64,000 nucleotides of DNA from Aliikangiella maris (GTDB lineage: Bacteria; Pseudomonadota; Gammaproteobacteria; Enterobacterales; Kangiellaceae): the NCBI RefSeq assembly GCF_040719265.1, contig NZ_JBFDAH010000019.1:36275-100274 (forward strand), in the 5' to 3' direction. Both the position numbers and the translations under genes were made by a program. Below are positions 1 through 9,060 of this stretch, piece after piece; position 1 is the stretch's first letter, and every line of letters starts with the position of its first letter. The notes below the pieces were generated by a model, which did no database searches, was not told where the DNA came from, and was given only the letters and a program-made list of their open reading frames with translations.

Positions 1-1
1 T

Positions 2-2794
2 ATCAGCAAACAACAGGTTACCGATCGGGTAACCAAAACCATTACCAAGCAATTACTCAATGACTTAAACCTGATTCAAAGTGAATTTGAACGCTATATC
101 ATCTATGGTCAAGCGGAAGGTATCAGCCAGTCCGTTGCGGCCAAATCATCAGAAATTGATACCTTGCTACTTGTCGTAACCTCACCCAATGGAAAAGTTA
201 GAGCCTCAACATCGCCCGTTGATATTGGTAAATATTGGAAGCAACTTAATTACGAATTTAATTCCAAACAATATCAAAGAGTACTTGAAAAAAACACCTC
301 CTCTGTATGGTCATCGACAGAAAACCAATGGATTGATGGTATGGTTCCTATCTGTCAAAGTAATTTTCAAATTAGCTTAAGAAATCAGCAATGTGGTGTA
401 GCTATTTATCGAAAAGATTTAACCTACAAAACAAACGAAGTCTTACAAGGAATCATCACTCAGTCAGTCTATATCGGTATTGGTAGTATTATAGGGGCTA
501 TTTTTATATTAATTATCACTCACTACTTAATCACTGAGCGAGTCATAAAAATTAAAAATATTTTAATTCGTTGGATTGGCGGCGAAAGAGATGTTCAAAT
601 TCAATTAAATATTAATGATGAACTTTCCGATATTGCCTCATTAATTAATGAACTGGTACAACGGTTTAGCGAAGAAGAAGAAGCTCTACAAAGAAGCGAA
701 CAACTAAAGCAGGCAATTATTAATAGCGCAAATTATTCAATTATTGCAACATCACCTGAAGGCATCATTACTTCTTTTAATAAGTCAGCAGAATATTTAT
801 TAGGTTTTAAAGCGGAAGAACTAGTCAATAAAAAAAATCCAGAGGCTTTTCATGATAAACATGAAGTTAGCCGAAAAGCAGAAGAATTAAAGCACCGATT
901 TGGTATTGATGTACAACCCGGTTTTGATGTTTTTGTCGCGATTCCCAGTATGGGCGAAGTCTATGAAGATGAATGGACTTATGTGCATAAAAATGGAGAT
1001 AAAATTCCCGTCCACTTATCAATTACCGCTTTATTTAATGAACAAGGCGATATCGAAGGCTATCTGAGTATCGCTTATGATATTAGTGCAAAGAAAAAGA
1101 ATGAAAGAGATTTATACCTAGCAGAAAAAGTCTTTAACAATACTAATGAAGCCATCATGATTACAGATGAAAATTTAAATATTGTTAATATTAATCAGGC
1201 ATACTGTAGTATTACTGGCTTTTCTAAGAACTATGCGATAGGAAAAAAAGCCAATATTGCCTACTCAGGAAAACACGATAAACTTTTTTATGAGGAAATG
1301 TGGCAAAAAATCGCCCATGAAAATCATTGGAGCGGTGAAATATGGAATCGACGTAAAGACGGCGAAATTTTTCCAACCTGGCTAACTATAAACACTGTGC
1401 GCGGAAAAGATAATCGTATTTGTAATTATATTGGTTTATTCAAAGATATTACTCAACAAAAGCTGGCAGCAGAAGAGCTGGAAAAACTAGCCTATTATGA
1501 TCAATTAACTCAATTACCCAATCGCGTATTATTTAATGAAAGACTTGATCGTATGATCATTCAAGCAAATCGAGAAAACAAAAGATTTGCCTTGATGTAT
1601 ATGGATTTAAATCGATTTAAATATGTTAATGATACTTATGGTCACGAAATTGGTGATGAATTATTAATTCAGGTTGCTCAGCGACTAACAAAATCCGTCC
1701 GAGAATCAGACACGGTTGCCCGATTAGGAGGTGACGAATTCACCATTATTTTGTCAGAACAAAAAGAGCTGATTAATCTAAATGATATTACCGGCATAGC
1801 CAATAAATTAATCAATGTTATTAACCAGCCATTTATGATTAATAATTTAAACTTATATGTTGGCACGAGTATTGGTATTTCAATTTATCCAAATGATGGT
1901 ACTGATACATCCAGTCTGTGTAAGAATGCGGATACCGCAATGTATAAAGCGAAAGAATCAGCCGCAGCAAACTATAAGTTTTTTGCCGAATATATGAATA
2001 AAGAAAATCACTCAAGACTCGAACTAGAATCTGCGTTGCGCTCAGCAATGAAAAACAATGAATTCAGCTTACACTACCAACCTATTATTAATATCACTAA
2101 CCAAAAAATTCTCGGTTTTGAAGCGCTATTGCGCTGGCAGCATCCGCATCTCGGTAATATTTCACCCGAGCATTTTATCCCTATTGCCGAAGATCTCGGA
2201 TTAATTAATGAATTAGGCGACTGGGTATTTTGTCATGCACTTGAGCAATTGAGAGAGTGGAAAACCAATATTTCACAAGAATTTTATATTGCAATCAACT
2301 TGTCGGCTAAACAACTCCAATCGAACACTTTGGTTACATCGTTAGTAAACACTATTGAGGAGTATCAAATCAATCCTCAGAATATTCACATTGAAATTAC
2401 CGAAACCAGTGTCATCTCCGATCCTGAAATGGCCGTTAAAAAACTTAAAAAACTACGCGATATCGGTTTTAAAATCTCTATTGATGACTTTGGGACAGGT
2501 CAGTCATCTTTAAATTATCTAAAAAAATTTCCAATTAACACCATTAAAATTGATAAAACCTTTGTTAAAAGTGCGGAGTCAGATCAGGTTGATATGGCCA
2601 TAGTCAAAGCCGTTTTATCTATTGCTGAAAGTATGGATTTGGCAGTCGTCGCGGAGGGTGTTGAAACCAAATCCCAGGAAAAACTATTATTAGGCGAAGG
2701 CTGTAAAATTGGTCAAGGCTACCTTTACTCTAAGCCATTACCTGCCAGCCAGGTAAAACAATTATTTAATCGGAAATTACGCCTAGTTGAATAA
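2..2794 (+). CDS. Membrane-bound PAS-PAS-GGDEF-EAL c-di-GMP enzyme, 5'-truncated
   Basis: The reading frame is open from base 2, so the true start lies left of the window. The visible part begins in an extracytoplasmic sensor region and crosses the membrane at about 463-535. It continues through a short HAMP-like linker and two PAS domains (about 700-1100 and 1120-1460). The GGDEF domain has the intact motif at 1727-1741, with an RxxD inhibitory site (RESD) five residues upstream. The EAL domain has the EAL triad at 2120-2128 and the later DDFGTG and AEGVET motifs. Both catalytic signatures are intact, so diguanylate cyclase and/or phosphodiesterase activity is plausible; which one dominates cannot be read from sequence. 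The ligand of the periplasmic part is unknown. The next gene is convergent. Confidence 0.93.
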   Translation: MSKQQVTDRVTKTITKQLLNDLNLIQSEFERYIIYGQAEGISQSVAAKSSEIDTLLLVVTSPNGKVRASTSPVDIGKYWKQLNYEFNSKQYQRVLEKNTSSVWSSTENQWIDGMVPICQSNFQISLRNQQCGVAIYRKDLTYKTNEVLQGIITQSVYIGIGSIIGAIFILIITHYLITERVIKIKNILIRWIGGERDVQIQLNINDELSDIASLINELVQRFSEEEEALQRSEQLKQAIINSANYSIIATSPEGIITSFNKSAEYLLGFKAEELVNKKNPEAFHDKHEVSRKAEELKHRFGIDVQPGFDVFVAIPSMGEVYEDEWTYVHKNGDKIPVHLSITALFNEQGDIEGYLSIAYDISAKKKNERDLYLAEKVFNNTNEAIMITDENLNIVNINQAYCSITGFSKNYAIGKKANIAYSGKHDKLFYEEMWQKIAHENHWSGEIWNRRKDGEIFPTWLTINTVRGKDNRICNYIGLFKDITQQKLAAEELEKLAYYDQLTQLPNRVLFNERLDRMIIQANRENKRFALMYMDLNRFKYVNDTYGHEIGDELLIQVAQRLTKSVRESDTVARLGGDEFTIILSEQKELINLNDITGIANKLINVINQPFMINNLNLYVGTSIGISIYPNDGTDTSSLCKNADTAMYKAKESAAANYKFFAEYMNKENHSRLELESALRSAMKNNEFSLHYQPIINITNQKILGFEALLRWQHPHLGNISPEHFIPIAEDLGLINELGDWVFCHALEQLREWKTNISQEFYIAINLSAKQLQSNTLVTSLVNTIEEYQINPQNIHIEITETSVISDPEMAVKKLKKLRDIGFKISIDDFGTGQSSLNYLKKFPINTIKIDKTFVKSAESDQVDMAIVKAVLSIAESMDLAVVAEGVETKSQEKLLLGEGCKIGQGYLYSKPLPASQVKQLFNRKLRLVE

Positions 2795-2819
2795 CATGGA
2801 TTTTAACACATTCATTTTT

Positions 2820-3323
2820 TTACCATTGAGTTTCAAAACGATGTACTAAATAGCCATACTTTTGATATTGCGCTACATGTTGTAACCCCGACTTAAGCAT
2901 TACTTGTTGAGAAGCAATGTTTTCATCAACTGCTTCGCCAAAAATTTTGAATAATTTTAGTTTTTCTTTAGCATATTGCAGCGTGGCTTTAACCGCTTCG
3001 GTCGCTAAACCTTGTCCCCAATAGACTGGTAGCATTCGATAGCCAATATCGGGCAAATTATCTTCTGGTTCAAACTTAATACCACAAAAACCAATGATGC
3101 GCGCATCCAATTTATGGATTAGTGCATATCGGGCATAGCCGTATTGTTGATACTCTTTTAACCAAACATTTTCGATTAGTGCTTTAGCATTTTCGCGTGA
3201 CTCTACCAATTTGTCGCCAGTAAACTCAATAACCTGAGGATGACTTGAAAATTCATAAACCGCATCAACATCTTCCAGTGTAAATTCACGCATTTGTAGG
3301 CGGGGAGTGTCAATAAGAATCAT
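2820..3323 (-). CDS. GNAT family N-acetyltransferase (RimJ/RimL type)
   Basis: This 167-residue protein begins with the RimJ/RimL-style opening TPRLQMREFT. It carries the acetyl-CoA-binding segment around YWGQGLATEAVKA (about residues 101-113), followed by an N-terminal-acetyltransferase-like end. Such enzymes transfer an acetyl group to an amino group of a protein, amino acid or small molecule. The substrate cannot be assigned here. The gene lies downstream of rsmJ on the same strand with a gap of about 95 bp and converges on the GGDEF/EAL gene. Confidence 0.85.
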   Translation of the reverse strand: MILIDTPRLQMREFTLEDVDAVYEFSSHPQVIEFTGDKLVESRENAKALIENVWLKEYQQYGYARYALIHKLDARIIGFCGIKFEPEDNLPDIGYRMLPVYWGQGLATEAVKATLQYAKEKLKLFKIFGEAVDENIASQQVMLKSGLQHVAQYQKYGYLVHRFETQW

Positions 3324-3417
3324 TATTTTATTTCCTGTTAGTGAAAGTTTAAGACTCCATGATTAGCCATAAATCATTTAATCTGCCATTAACATCAGAT
3401 TTATCATATCGTAGCAT

Positions 3418-4236
3418 CTAGTGATTCAAATAAACATCATAACGAAATTTTTTGGCAATAATTTCGTGATTAGGCTTTTTACTGGCTAAGTGCTCAGCTC
3501 CTTTTGGCCGTTTCACCACGACACGTTTCACGCCACTTTTAAGCGTATTTATCATTAATTGATCGGCATCGGCATCTTCACCAGCCAAAACTTTAAAAAT
3601 CCGCATCTCTTGTTTGACTAACGCCGACTTTTTTCTCTCGGGAAACATGGGATCAAGATAAACAACATCAACTTTTCGTTCCCTTATCCAATGCTCATTA
3701 ACCTGTAAACTATCATAATTTTCCAAATGCATACATGCAGAAATATCAGGCCACTTTTGTTGTAAACGGTTTAGTGCATTTTCAAGCAATAAATAAATAG
3801 GTAAACTCCGCTCATGCATTATTACTTCACAACCAAGCATCGCCATAATCAATGAATCGCGCCCCATGCCAGCAGTGGCATCAAAAACTTTTGGCCGGTA
3901 ATGCGGTTTACAACCTATTGCTTTAGCAACAACTTCATTACTTTTACTGACTCTTGCTGCACGAAAGCCAACTTCGCCTTCGGCTAAATCGAATTGTAGT
4001 CGAGTAACTCGCCCGTTCAATTCCAAATACAGAGATAACCAAGGATGGGAATAAGCAAAATAAATCTGATTAGCAACTGGCTTAAATCCACTATCAACGA
4101 TAGTCATATCAAACTGTTTTGCCAGTTGCACAATTTTATTATTTACAATCTCGTTATTTGCCAGTGGACTTTTTTCTGTAAGTTGTTCGGAGGTCTGTTG
4201 CGCAGCTTCATAACCGATAAAATACAAATTATTCAT
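3418..4236 (-). CDS. rsmJ: 16S rRNA (guanine-1516-N2)-methyltransferase RsmJ
   Basis: RsmJ methylates N2 of G1516 in 16S rRNA using S-adenosylmethionine. The family signature FDATAGMGRDS (about residues 118-128) is the SAM-binding loop. It is followed by the catalytic-type VVYLDPMFPERKKSALVKQEM region and VVVKRPKGAEHL near the C-terminus. I chose the ATG at 4236 (272 aa). The frame can be extended to 4311, but that extension reads through the end of prlC and matches nothing in the family. The start overlaps the prlC stop by 8 bases and no Shine-Dalgarno sequence is visible, which suggests translational coupling to prlC, a common pairing in gammaproteobacteria. Confidence 0.93.
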   Translation of the reverse strand: MNNLYFIGYEAAQQTSEQLTEKSPLANNEIVNNKIVQLAKQFDMTIVDSGFKPVANQIYFAYSHPWLSLYLELNGRVTRLQFDLAEGEVGFRAARVSKSNEVVAKAIGCKPHYRPKVFDATAGMGRDSLIMAMLGCEVIMHERSLPIYLLLENALNRLQQKWPDISACMHLENYDSLQVNEHWIRERKVDVVYLDPMFPERKKSALVKQEMRIFKVLAGEDADADQLMINTLKSGVKRVVVKRPKGAEHLASKKPNHEIIAKKFRYDVYLNH

Positions 4237-6298
4237 ACACATTAGATGTGTCAATGCCAGCGTGGCGCAACAATGGTTCAACCGATGGTTTACGACCGCG
4301 AAACGCAACAAATAATTCCATCGGATCGGCTGAACCGCCCTTTTCCAAAATATTGGTTAGAAATTTTCTACCTGCCGCTTGGTTTAAAACACCTTCTTCT
4401 TCAAATAAAGAAAATGCATCTGCAGATAAAACTTCAGCCCATTTATAACTGTAATAACCAGCCGCATAGCCACCTGCAAAAATATGTGAAAAACTATGCT
4501 GGAAACGATTAAATTCAGGTGGAGGCATAACCGCAACTGCTTTGCGAATTTCATTTAGCTCTTGTTGAATAGTATCAACTTTTAATGGTTCGGCCATATG
4601 AATTTTAATATCAAAAAGTGAAAATTCGATTTGGCGTACCATCATCATTGCCGATTGAAAGTTCTTTGCTTCAATCAACTTATTCAATTTATTTTCGGGC
4701 AAAGGTTCGCCGGTTTCATAATGTCCGCTTATTTGATTAATAACTTCGGGATGATAACAAAAGTTTTCCATAAACTGACTGGGTAATTCAACAGCATCCC
4801 AAGGTACATTAGAAATTCCCGAGGCCGCCAGCTCATCGACTTGCGTTAACATATGGTGGATACCATGACCAAATTCATGAAACAAGGTCACCACTTCATC
4901 ATGAGTTAATAATGCTGGTTTATTTTCAGCAGGTTCGGCAAAATTACACGTCAGATAGGCAATTGGAATTTGGATTTGCTGGGTATCAGTTTTGTAACGG
5001 CTTTGACAAACGTCCATCCACGCACCGCCACGCTTATGCTGACGAGCGAACAAATCCAGATAAAATTCAGCAATTACCTGATTGTCACGTAACAACTCAT
5101 AATGTCTAACTTTAGGATGCCAAATAGCCTTATCATTAGTTTGTTGAAAAGTCACATTGAATAGTTGCTCAGTTAAATCAAACAGCCCCTGCATCACTTT
5201 ATCGACCACGAAATAAGGTCTTAATTCAGACTGAGATATTTCAAAAGTTTTCTGTTTTAATTTTTCGCTGTAATAAGCCACATCCCAAGACGCAAGTTCA
5301 TCAATACCGGACTGTTTTGCATAAGCCTGCAATGTTGCCAGCTCATCTTTGGCCTGCTGATGCGCAGCATGATTTAACTGCTCTAAAAACGCGATTACTT
5401 GCTCTGGTGATTCGGCCATTTTTGATTCTAGACTCAACTGGGCAAAATTATCAAAACCTAATAGTTTAGCTTTGGCATTTTTGAGTGATAATATTTCTTC
5501 CATGATAGGCCCATTATCATATTGCCCTTTATCAAAACCGAGTTCTGATGCCCGCGTAACGTAAGCATAATAAACTTCTTCACGCAGCTTTCGATCATCG
5601 GCATAAGTTAAAATTGCAAGATAGCTAGGTATTTCTAAGGTAATTAAATACCCGCTCTCACCACGAGCTTTTGCATTCGCGGCCAGAATTTCTAATTCAG
5701 TTTCGGGTAAACCGTTGAGTAAGTTTTTATCACTAATCGGTTTGCGCCAGCTCATAGTGGCATCGAGTATATTATGTTCAAACTTTGATTTAAGTTGTGA
5801 TAAGCGCTTTTGAATTTTTGCAAATTCAGCCTGCAGCGCTTCAGATAAATCAACACCCGATAATCGAAATCCCAACAATGAATCTTTTAAAATATGGGTT
5901 TGTGTTGCAGTCAGTTGCAGATTTTCTCGGTCATCATAAAGCGCTTGAGTTGCACTAAATAGCGCTTTGTCCTGCCCAAGCTGTGTAGAATAATCGGTTA
6001 AATGGCTAAGCCCCTTATCGTAAGCTTCTCGCAATGCCTGACTGTTACATACGCTATTTAAATGAGATACCGGCGACCAGGCTTTGCCCAGCCGATTTTC
6101 TAGAATATCCATCGGCAGCATGAAATTTTCCCAGGTTTTATTGGGTAGCTGAGTCAACGCTGCAATTTGCTGACGATTATCGGCAATTATTTGTTCAATA
6201 GCTGGCTCAACATAGTTAGCATCTATGTCATTAACATGCTCGATAGGATTTTGTAATAATAAAGGGTTGGTTATAGTCATATTGGAATAGTATTTCAT
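4229..6298 (-). CDS. prlC: Oligopeptidase A (M3 metallopeptidase)
   Basis: This 689-residue cytoplasmic zinc peptidase degrades oligopeptides, including cleaved signal peptides. The HEXXH zinc site is H474-E-F-G-H478 within TLFHEFGHGIHH. The third ligand, a downstream Glu, lies in the conserved region after it, and the C-terminal segment HIFAGGYAAGYYSYKWAEVL is characteristic of M3A peptidases. The length matches the family (about 680). The first Met may be six residues too early, because an internal ATG at 6280 fits the usual TNPLL opening better. The gene is followed directly by rsmJ. Confidence 0.96.
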   Translation of the reverse strand: MKYYSNMTITNPLLLQNPIEHVNDIDANYVEPAIEQIIADNRQQIAALTQLPNKTWENFMLPMDILENRLGKAWSPVSHLNSVCNSQALREAYDKGLSHLTDYSTQLGQDKALFSATQALYDDRENLQLTATQTHILKDSLLGFRLSGVDLSEALQAEFAKIQKRLSQLKSKFEHNILDATMSWRKPISDKNLLNGLPETELEILAANAKARGESGYLITLEIPSYLAILTYADDRKLREEVYYAYVTRASELGFDKGQYDNGPIMEEILSLKNAKAKLLGFDNFAQLSLESKMAESPEQVIAFLEQLNHAAHQQAKDELATLQAYAKQSGIDELASWDVAYYSEKLKQKTFEISQSELRPYFVVDKVMQGLFDLTEQLFNVTFQQTNDKAIWHPKVRHYELLRDNQVIAEFYLDLFARQHKRGGAWMDVCQSRYKTDTQQIQIPIAYLTCNFAEPAENKPALLTHDEVVTLFHEFGHGIHHMLTQVDELAASGISNVPWDAVELPSQFMENFCYHPEVINQISGHYETGEPLPENKLNKLIEAKNFQSAMMMVRQIEFSLFDIKIHMAEPLKVDTIQQELNEIRKAVAVMPPPEFNRFQHSFSHIFAGGYAAGYYSYKWAEVLSADAFSLFEEEGVLNQAAGRKFLTNILEKGGSADPMELFVAFRGRKPSVEPLLRHAGIDTSNVYE

Positions 6299-6526
6299 TA
6301 GAAATCATTGCAAACTACCCACAAGTTTAATTGCTTATCTGGTTATGTAAAGTAGTCAAGCGTAACTTTTTATAGATTGAACAACGCTTCAGTCGACCAG
6401 ATCAATCATTTTACATGCGTAAGCTTTTCGTTTTTTGAAACTGATAGCGTCATCAGTTAACTTTTAACCAATGAATTATCGGATAAATCAACTTATTCAG
6501 ATAATATTTACAGTAACGGGATTTAT

Positions 6527-7876
6527 ATGACTCAATATGATTACGATTATCTAGCCATTGGCGGCGGCAGTGGCGGTATTGCATCAGCAAATAGAGCCTC
6601 AATGTATGGTAAAAAATGTGCCATTGTCGAGGCAAAAGCCCTTGGTGGAACTTGTGTCAACGTTGGTTGTGTCCCGAAAAAAGTCATGTGGTTTGCTGGG
6701 CAAATTGCTGATGCATTTAAATTGGCACCAGATTATGGATTTGATGCACAAATCAACAGTCTCGACTGGTCGACCCTGGTTAAAAATCGTGAAGCCTATA
6801 TTGGTAGGATTCATCAGTCTTATGATAATGTTCTAGGCAAAAATAAAGTTGACGTTATTCAAGGATACGCGACTTTAGTCGACTCACACACGGTTAAAGT
6901 GGGTGATAAACATATTACTGCCGAACATATTTTAATTGCAACTGGCGGAGAACCGATGATTCCCGATATTCCGGGCAAAGAACATATTATTGATTCTGAT
7001 GGTTTTTTCGCACTCGACAAACAACCGAAAAGCGTTGTCGTCGTTGGCGCAGGTTATATAGCAGTTGAAATCGCTGGGGTTTTTAACGCACTCGGTAGCG
7101 AAACCCATCTGGTAGTTAGAAAAGAGCATCCGCTACGAGAATTTGATGAAATCATTTCAACAACCTTGACCGAGCAAATCCAGCATGAAGGAATTGTTTT
7201 ACATAATCACACACAAATTACTCAAATTGACAAAGCTGAAAATGGCCAATTTGTATTGACCACTGATGGTCAAGCGCTCCCCAATGTTGATGCGGTCATT
7301 TATGCCATTGGACGTAATCCACATACACATAGTTTAGGCTTGGAAAATGCCGGAGTAAAAATGGATGAGCGCGGTTACATCATTACTGATGAATATCAAA
7401 ATACCAATATCCCTGGCATTTATGCCGTCGGTGATAATACGGGGCGCGCACAATTAACGCCTGTTGCAGTTGCTGCTGGGCGTCGTTTATCAGAGAGATT
7501 ATTTAACAATAAGCCAACGGATAAACTGGATTACACTAACATTCCTACCGTCGTTTTTTCGCATCCAGCCATAGGCACCGTCGGTCTAACAGAAACTCAA
7601 GCACGCGCTGAATTTGGTGATGCGGTGAAAACTTATACCTCGAGTTTTACTGCAATGTACACCGCCATTACTGCTCATCGTCAACCGACAAAAATGAAAC
7701 TGGTCTGTGTTGGCCCAGAAGAAAAAGTTATTGGTATTCACATCATTGGACTGGGTGCCGACGAAATGCTACAAGGTTTTGCCGTTGCGGTAAAAATGGG
7801 TGCAACAAAAGCCGACTTTGATAACACTGTTGCCATTCACCCTACATCAGCAGAAGAGCTGGTTACGATGCGATAA
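6527..7876 (+). CDS. gor: Glutathione-disulfide reductase
   Basis: This NADPH-dependent flavoprotein reduces glutathione disulfide in the cytoplasm. The 449-residue protein has an N-terminal FAD motif (GGGSGGIASA). The redox-active disulfide is GTCVNVGCVPKK (C43 and C48). The NADPH-binding fold GAGYIAVEIAG is followed by VVRKEHPLR, whose basic residues indicate NADPH rather than NADH. The dimer-interface catalytic motif HPTSAEE lies at the C-terminus (H438). It is divergent from prlC, and the 228 bp between them must hold both promoters. Confidence 0.96.
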   Translation: MTQYDYDYLAIGGGSGGIASANRASMYGKKCAIVEAKALGGTCVNVGCVPKKVMWFAGQIADAFKLAPDYGFDAQINSLDWSTLVKNREAYIGRIHQSYDNVLGKNKVDVIQGYATLVDSHTVKVGDKHITAEHILIATGGEPMIPDIPGKEHIIDSDGFFALDKQPKSVVVVGAGYIAVEIAGVFNALGSETHLVVRKEHPLREFDEIISTTLTEQIQHEGIVLHNHTQITQIDKAENGQFVLTTDGQALPNVDAVIYAIGRNPHTHSLGLENAGVKMDERGYIITDEYQNTNIPGIYAVGDNTGRAQLTPVAVAAGRRLSERLFNNKPTDKLDYTNIPTVVFSHPAIGTVGLTETQARAEFGDAVKTYTSSFTAMYTAITAHRQPTKMKLVCVGPEEKVIGIHIIGLGADEMLQGFAVAVKMGATKADFDNTVAIHPTSAEELVTMR

Positions 7877-7905
7877 CCGAGCGCTATTAAATTCACGCCT
7901 TTCGA

Positions 7906-7946
7906 TACAACACGTTTCGTCGTATAAACCGATGAAATGTGTTGTA
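7906..7946. repeat. 17-bp near-perfect inverted repeat downstream of gor
   Basis: The arms at 7906-7922 and 7930-7946 pair over 17 bp, with two G-T wobbles and a 7-nt loop. No T-tract follows on either strand, so this is not a standard intrinsic terminator. It may stabilise the gor 3' end or be a dispersed palindromic element. Confidence 0.6.
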
Positions 7947-8048
7947 CCCTTGAAATAACGTAATTAAGCGTAACTTTCATTATGTAAGCTAATCAAATTA
8001 AGCTAAAATGCGAAGATTCTATAAAATTATCATTCTTACGGATACGCG

Positions 8049-8579
8049 ATGACGGTTCGATCTTTTGAAAATACGCATCCTAAATTAGGTGACCGGGTTT
8101 ATATAGACCCTACGGCATTAGTCGTAGGCGATGTAACAATTGGTGATGACAGTTCTATTTGGCCTATGGCAGCCATTCGCGGTGACGTGCATTCAATCAG
8201 TATTGGCGAACGAACCAGTATTCAAGATGGCTGTGTTTTACATGTCACTCACGCCGGCCCTTATGACCCCGAAGGCCACGATTTGACCATTGGTGATGAT
8301 GTCACTATTGGCCACAAAGCGATTATTCATGGATGCTCTATTGCCAACCAATGCTTAATTGGCATGGGTGCAGTGGTAATGGATAATGCCGTGATTCAGT
8401 CTCAGGTGATTTTAGGCGCAAACAGTTTAGTGCCACCAGGACGAAATCTGGAAAGTGGCTTTTTATGGGTTGGTTCTCCAGCACGCAAAATTCGACCATT
8501 AACCGAAGAAGAGTTGAAATTCTTTAAATACTCTGCCGACAATTATGTCAAATTGAAAAACCGCTATTTAGCAGGGTAA
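8049..8579 (+). CDS. Gamma-carbonic anhydrase family protein (left-handed beta-helix)
   Basis: The 176-residue sequence is built of hexapeptide repeats (for example VVGDVTIGDDSSIWP). It has the metal-binding histidines expected of the YrdA/PaaY/gamma-carbonic-anhydrase group: HVTH, then GHKAIIHG. Members form trimers with zinc or iron at the subunit interfaces. Some hydrate CO2 and others have no measured activity, so the enzymatic role is only probable. It is monocistronic, about 170 bp after gor, with the palindrome at 7906-7946 between them. Confidence 0.9.
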   Translation: MTVRSFENTHPKLGDRVYIDPTALVVGDVTIGDDSSIWPMAAIRGDVHSISIGERTSIQDGCVLHVTHAGPYDPEGHDLTIGDDVTIGHKAIIHGCSIANQCLIGMGAVVMDNAVIQSQVILGANSLVPPGRNLESGFLWVGSPARKIRPLTEEELKFFKYSADNYVKLKNRYLAG

Positions 8580-9060
8580 TCAAGGCCAACTATCTGTAGC
8601 AAATCTTAGCTCATAACTCAATCAACAGACCGGTCAAATCACGACAATTATCTCAAACACCGGTCTTGCCTGAATCAATTTTTGTATCAATTGCTTTTCT
8701 CCCTTGGCTTTTAAGCAAACTCCTCACACTTGGATACTTTTTAAAAGTAAAAGCGGTATCCTCCTCCGCTATGTATGTGCTCACTTTAATTTATGGTTTT
8801 ATCATCAAGCGTTTGGCTGACTTATACTTAACTTAACTTAACTTAACTTAACTTAGCTTAACTTGACTTGACTAAGACAAATGAACTTGCCACCGCGTTT
8901 TCGGCGAAAGAATAAGCTTTGGTCTATGCTTTAAAAAAAGAATTTTTTAACTGTGATGCTTTATGTAAACCGGTTGGCCTATTTAAAATAGCGCCAGTTT
9001 GGCAAAGGCAATAATAGACCATCGGTAAAATAAGTCATTTGGCTTTACAGCAGGGAAAAT
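8580..9060. other. Intergenic region with inverted and pentamer repeats
   Basis: I see no credible coding sequence in this 480-bp gap. It contains an 8-bp inverted repeat at 8627-8634 and 8659-8666 (AGACCGGT/ACCGGTCT, 24-nt loop) and the tandem pentamer array at 8826-8873. It ends with the chemoreceptor ribosome-binding site (CAGGG) just before 9061. Confidence 0.6.
8826..8873. repeat. Tandem pentanucleotide repeat (ACTTA/ACTTG)n
   Basis: About nine and a half copies of a 5-bp unit run head to tail. The first six are identical (ACTTA) and the last few drift to GCTTA, ACTTG and ACTTG. It sits about 190 bp upstream of the chemoreceptor start, so copy-number slippage could in principle alter the leader or promoter spacing. 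Confidence 0.9.

Noticed and set aside
4237..4311. N-terminal extension of rsmJ
   Set aside because: These 25 codons overlap the end of prlC and resemble no RsmJ N-terminus.
8870..9060. Possible c-di-GMP (GEMM) riboswitch before the chemoreceptor
   Set aside because: A GCGAAAG-like stretch exists, but the conserved GCAAAG/GCAAA elements and tetraloop-receptor pairing are missing.
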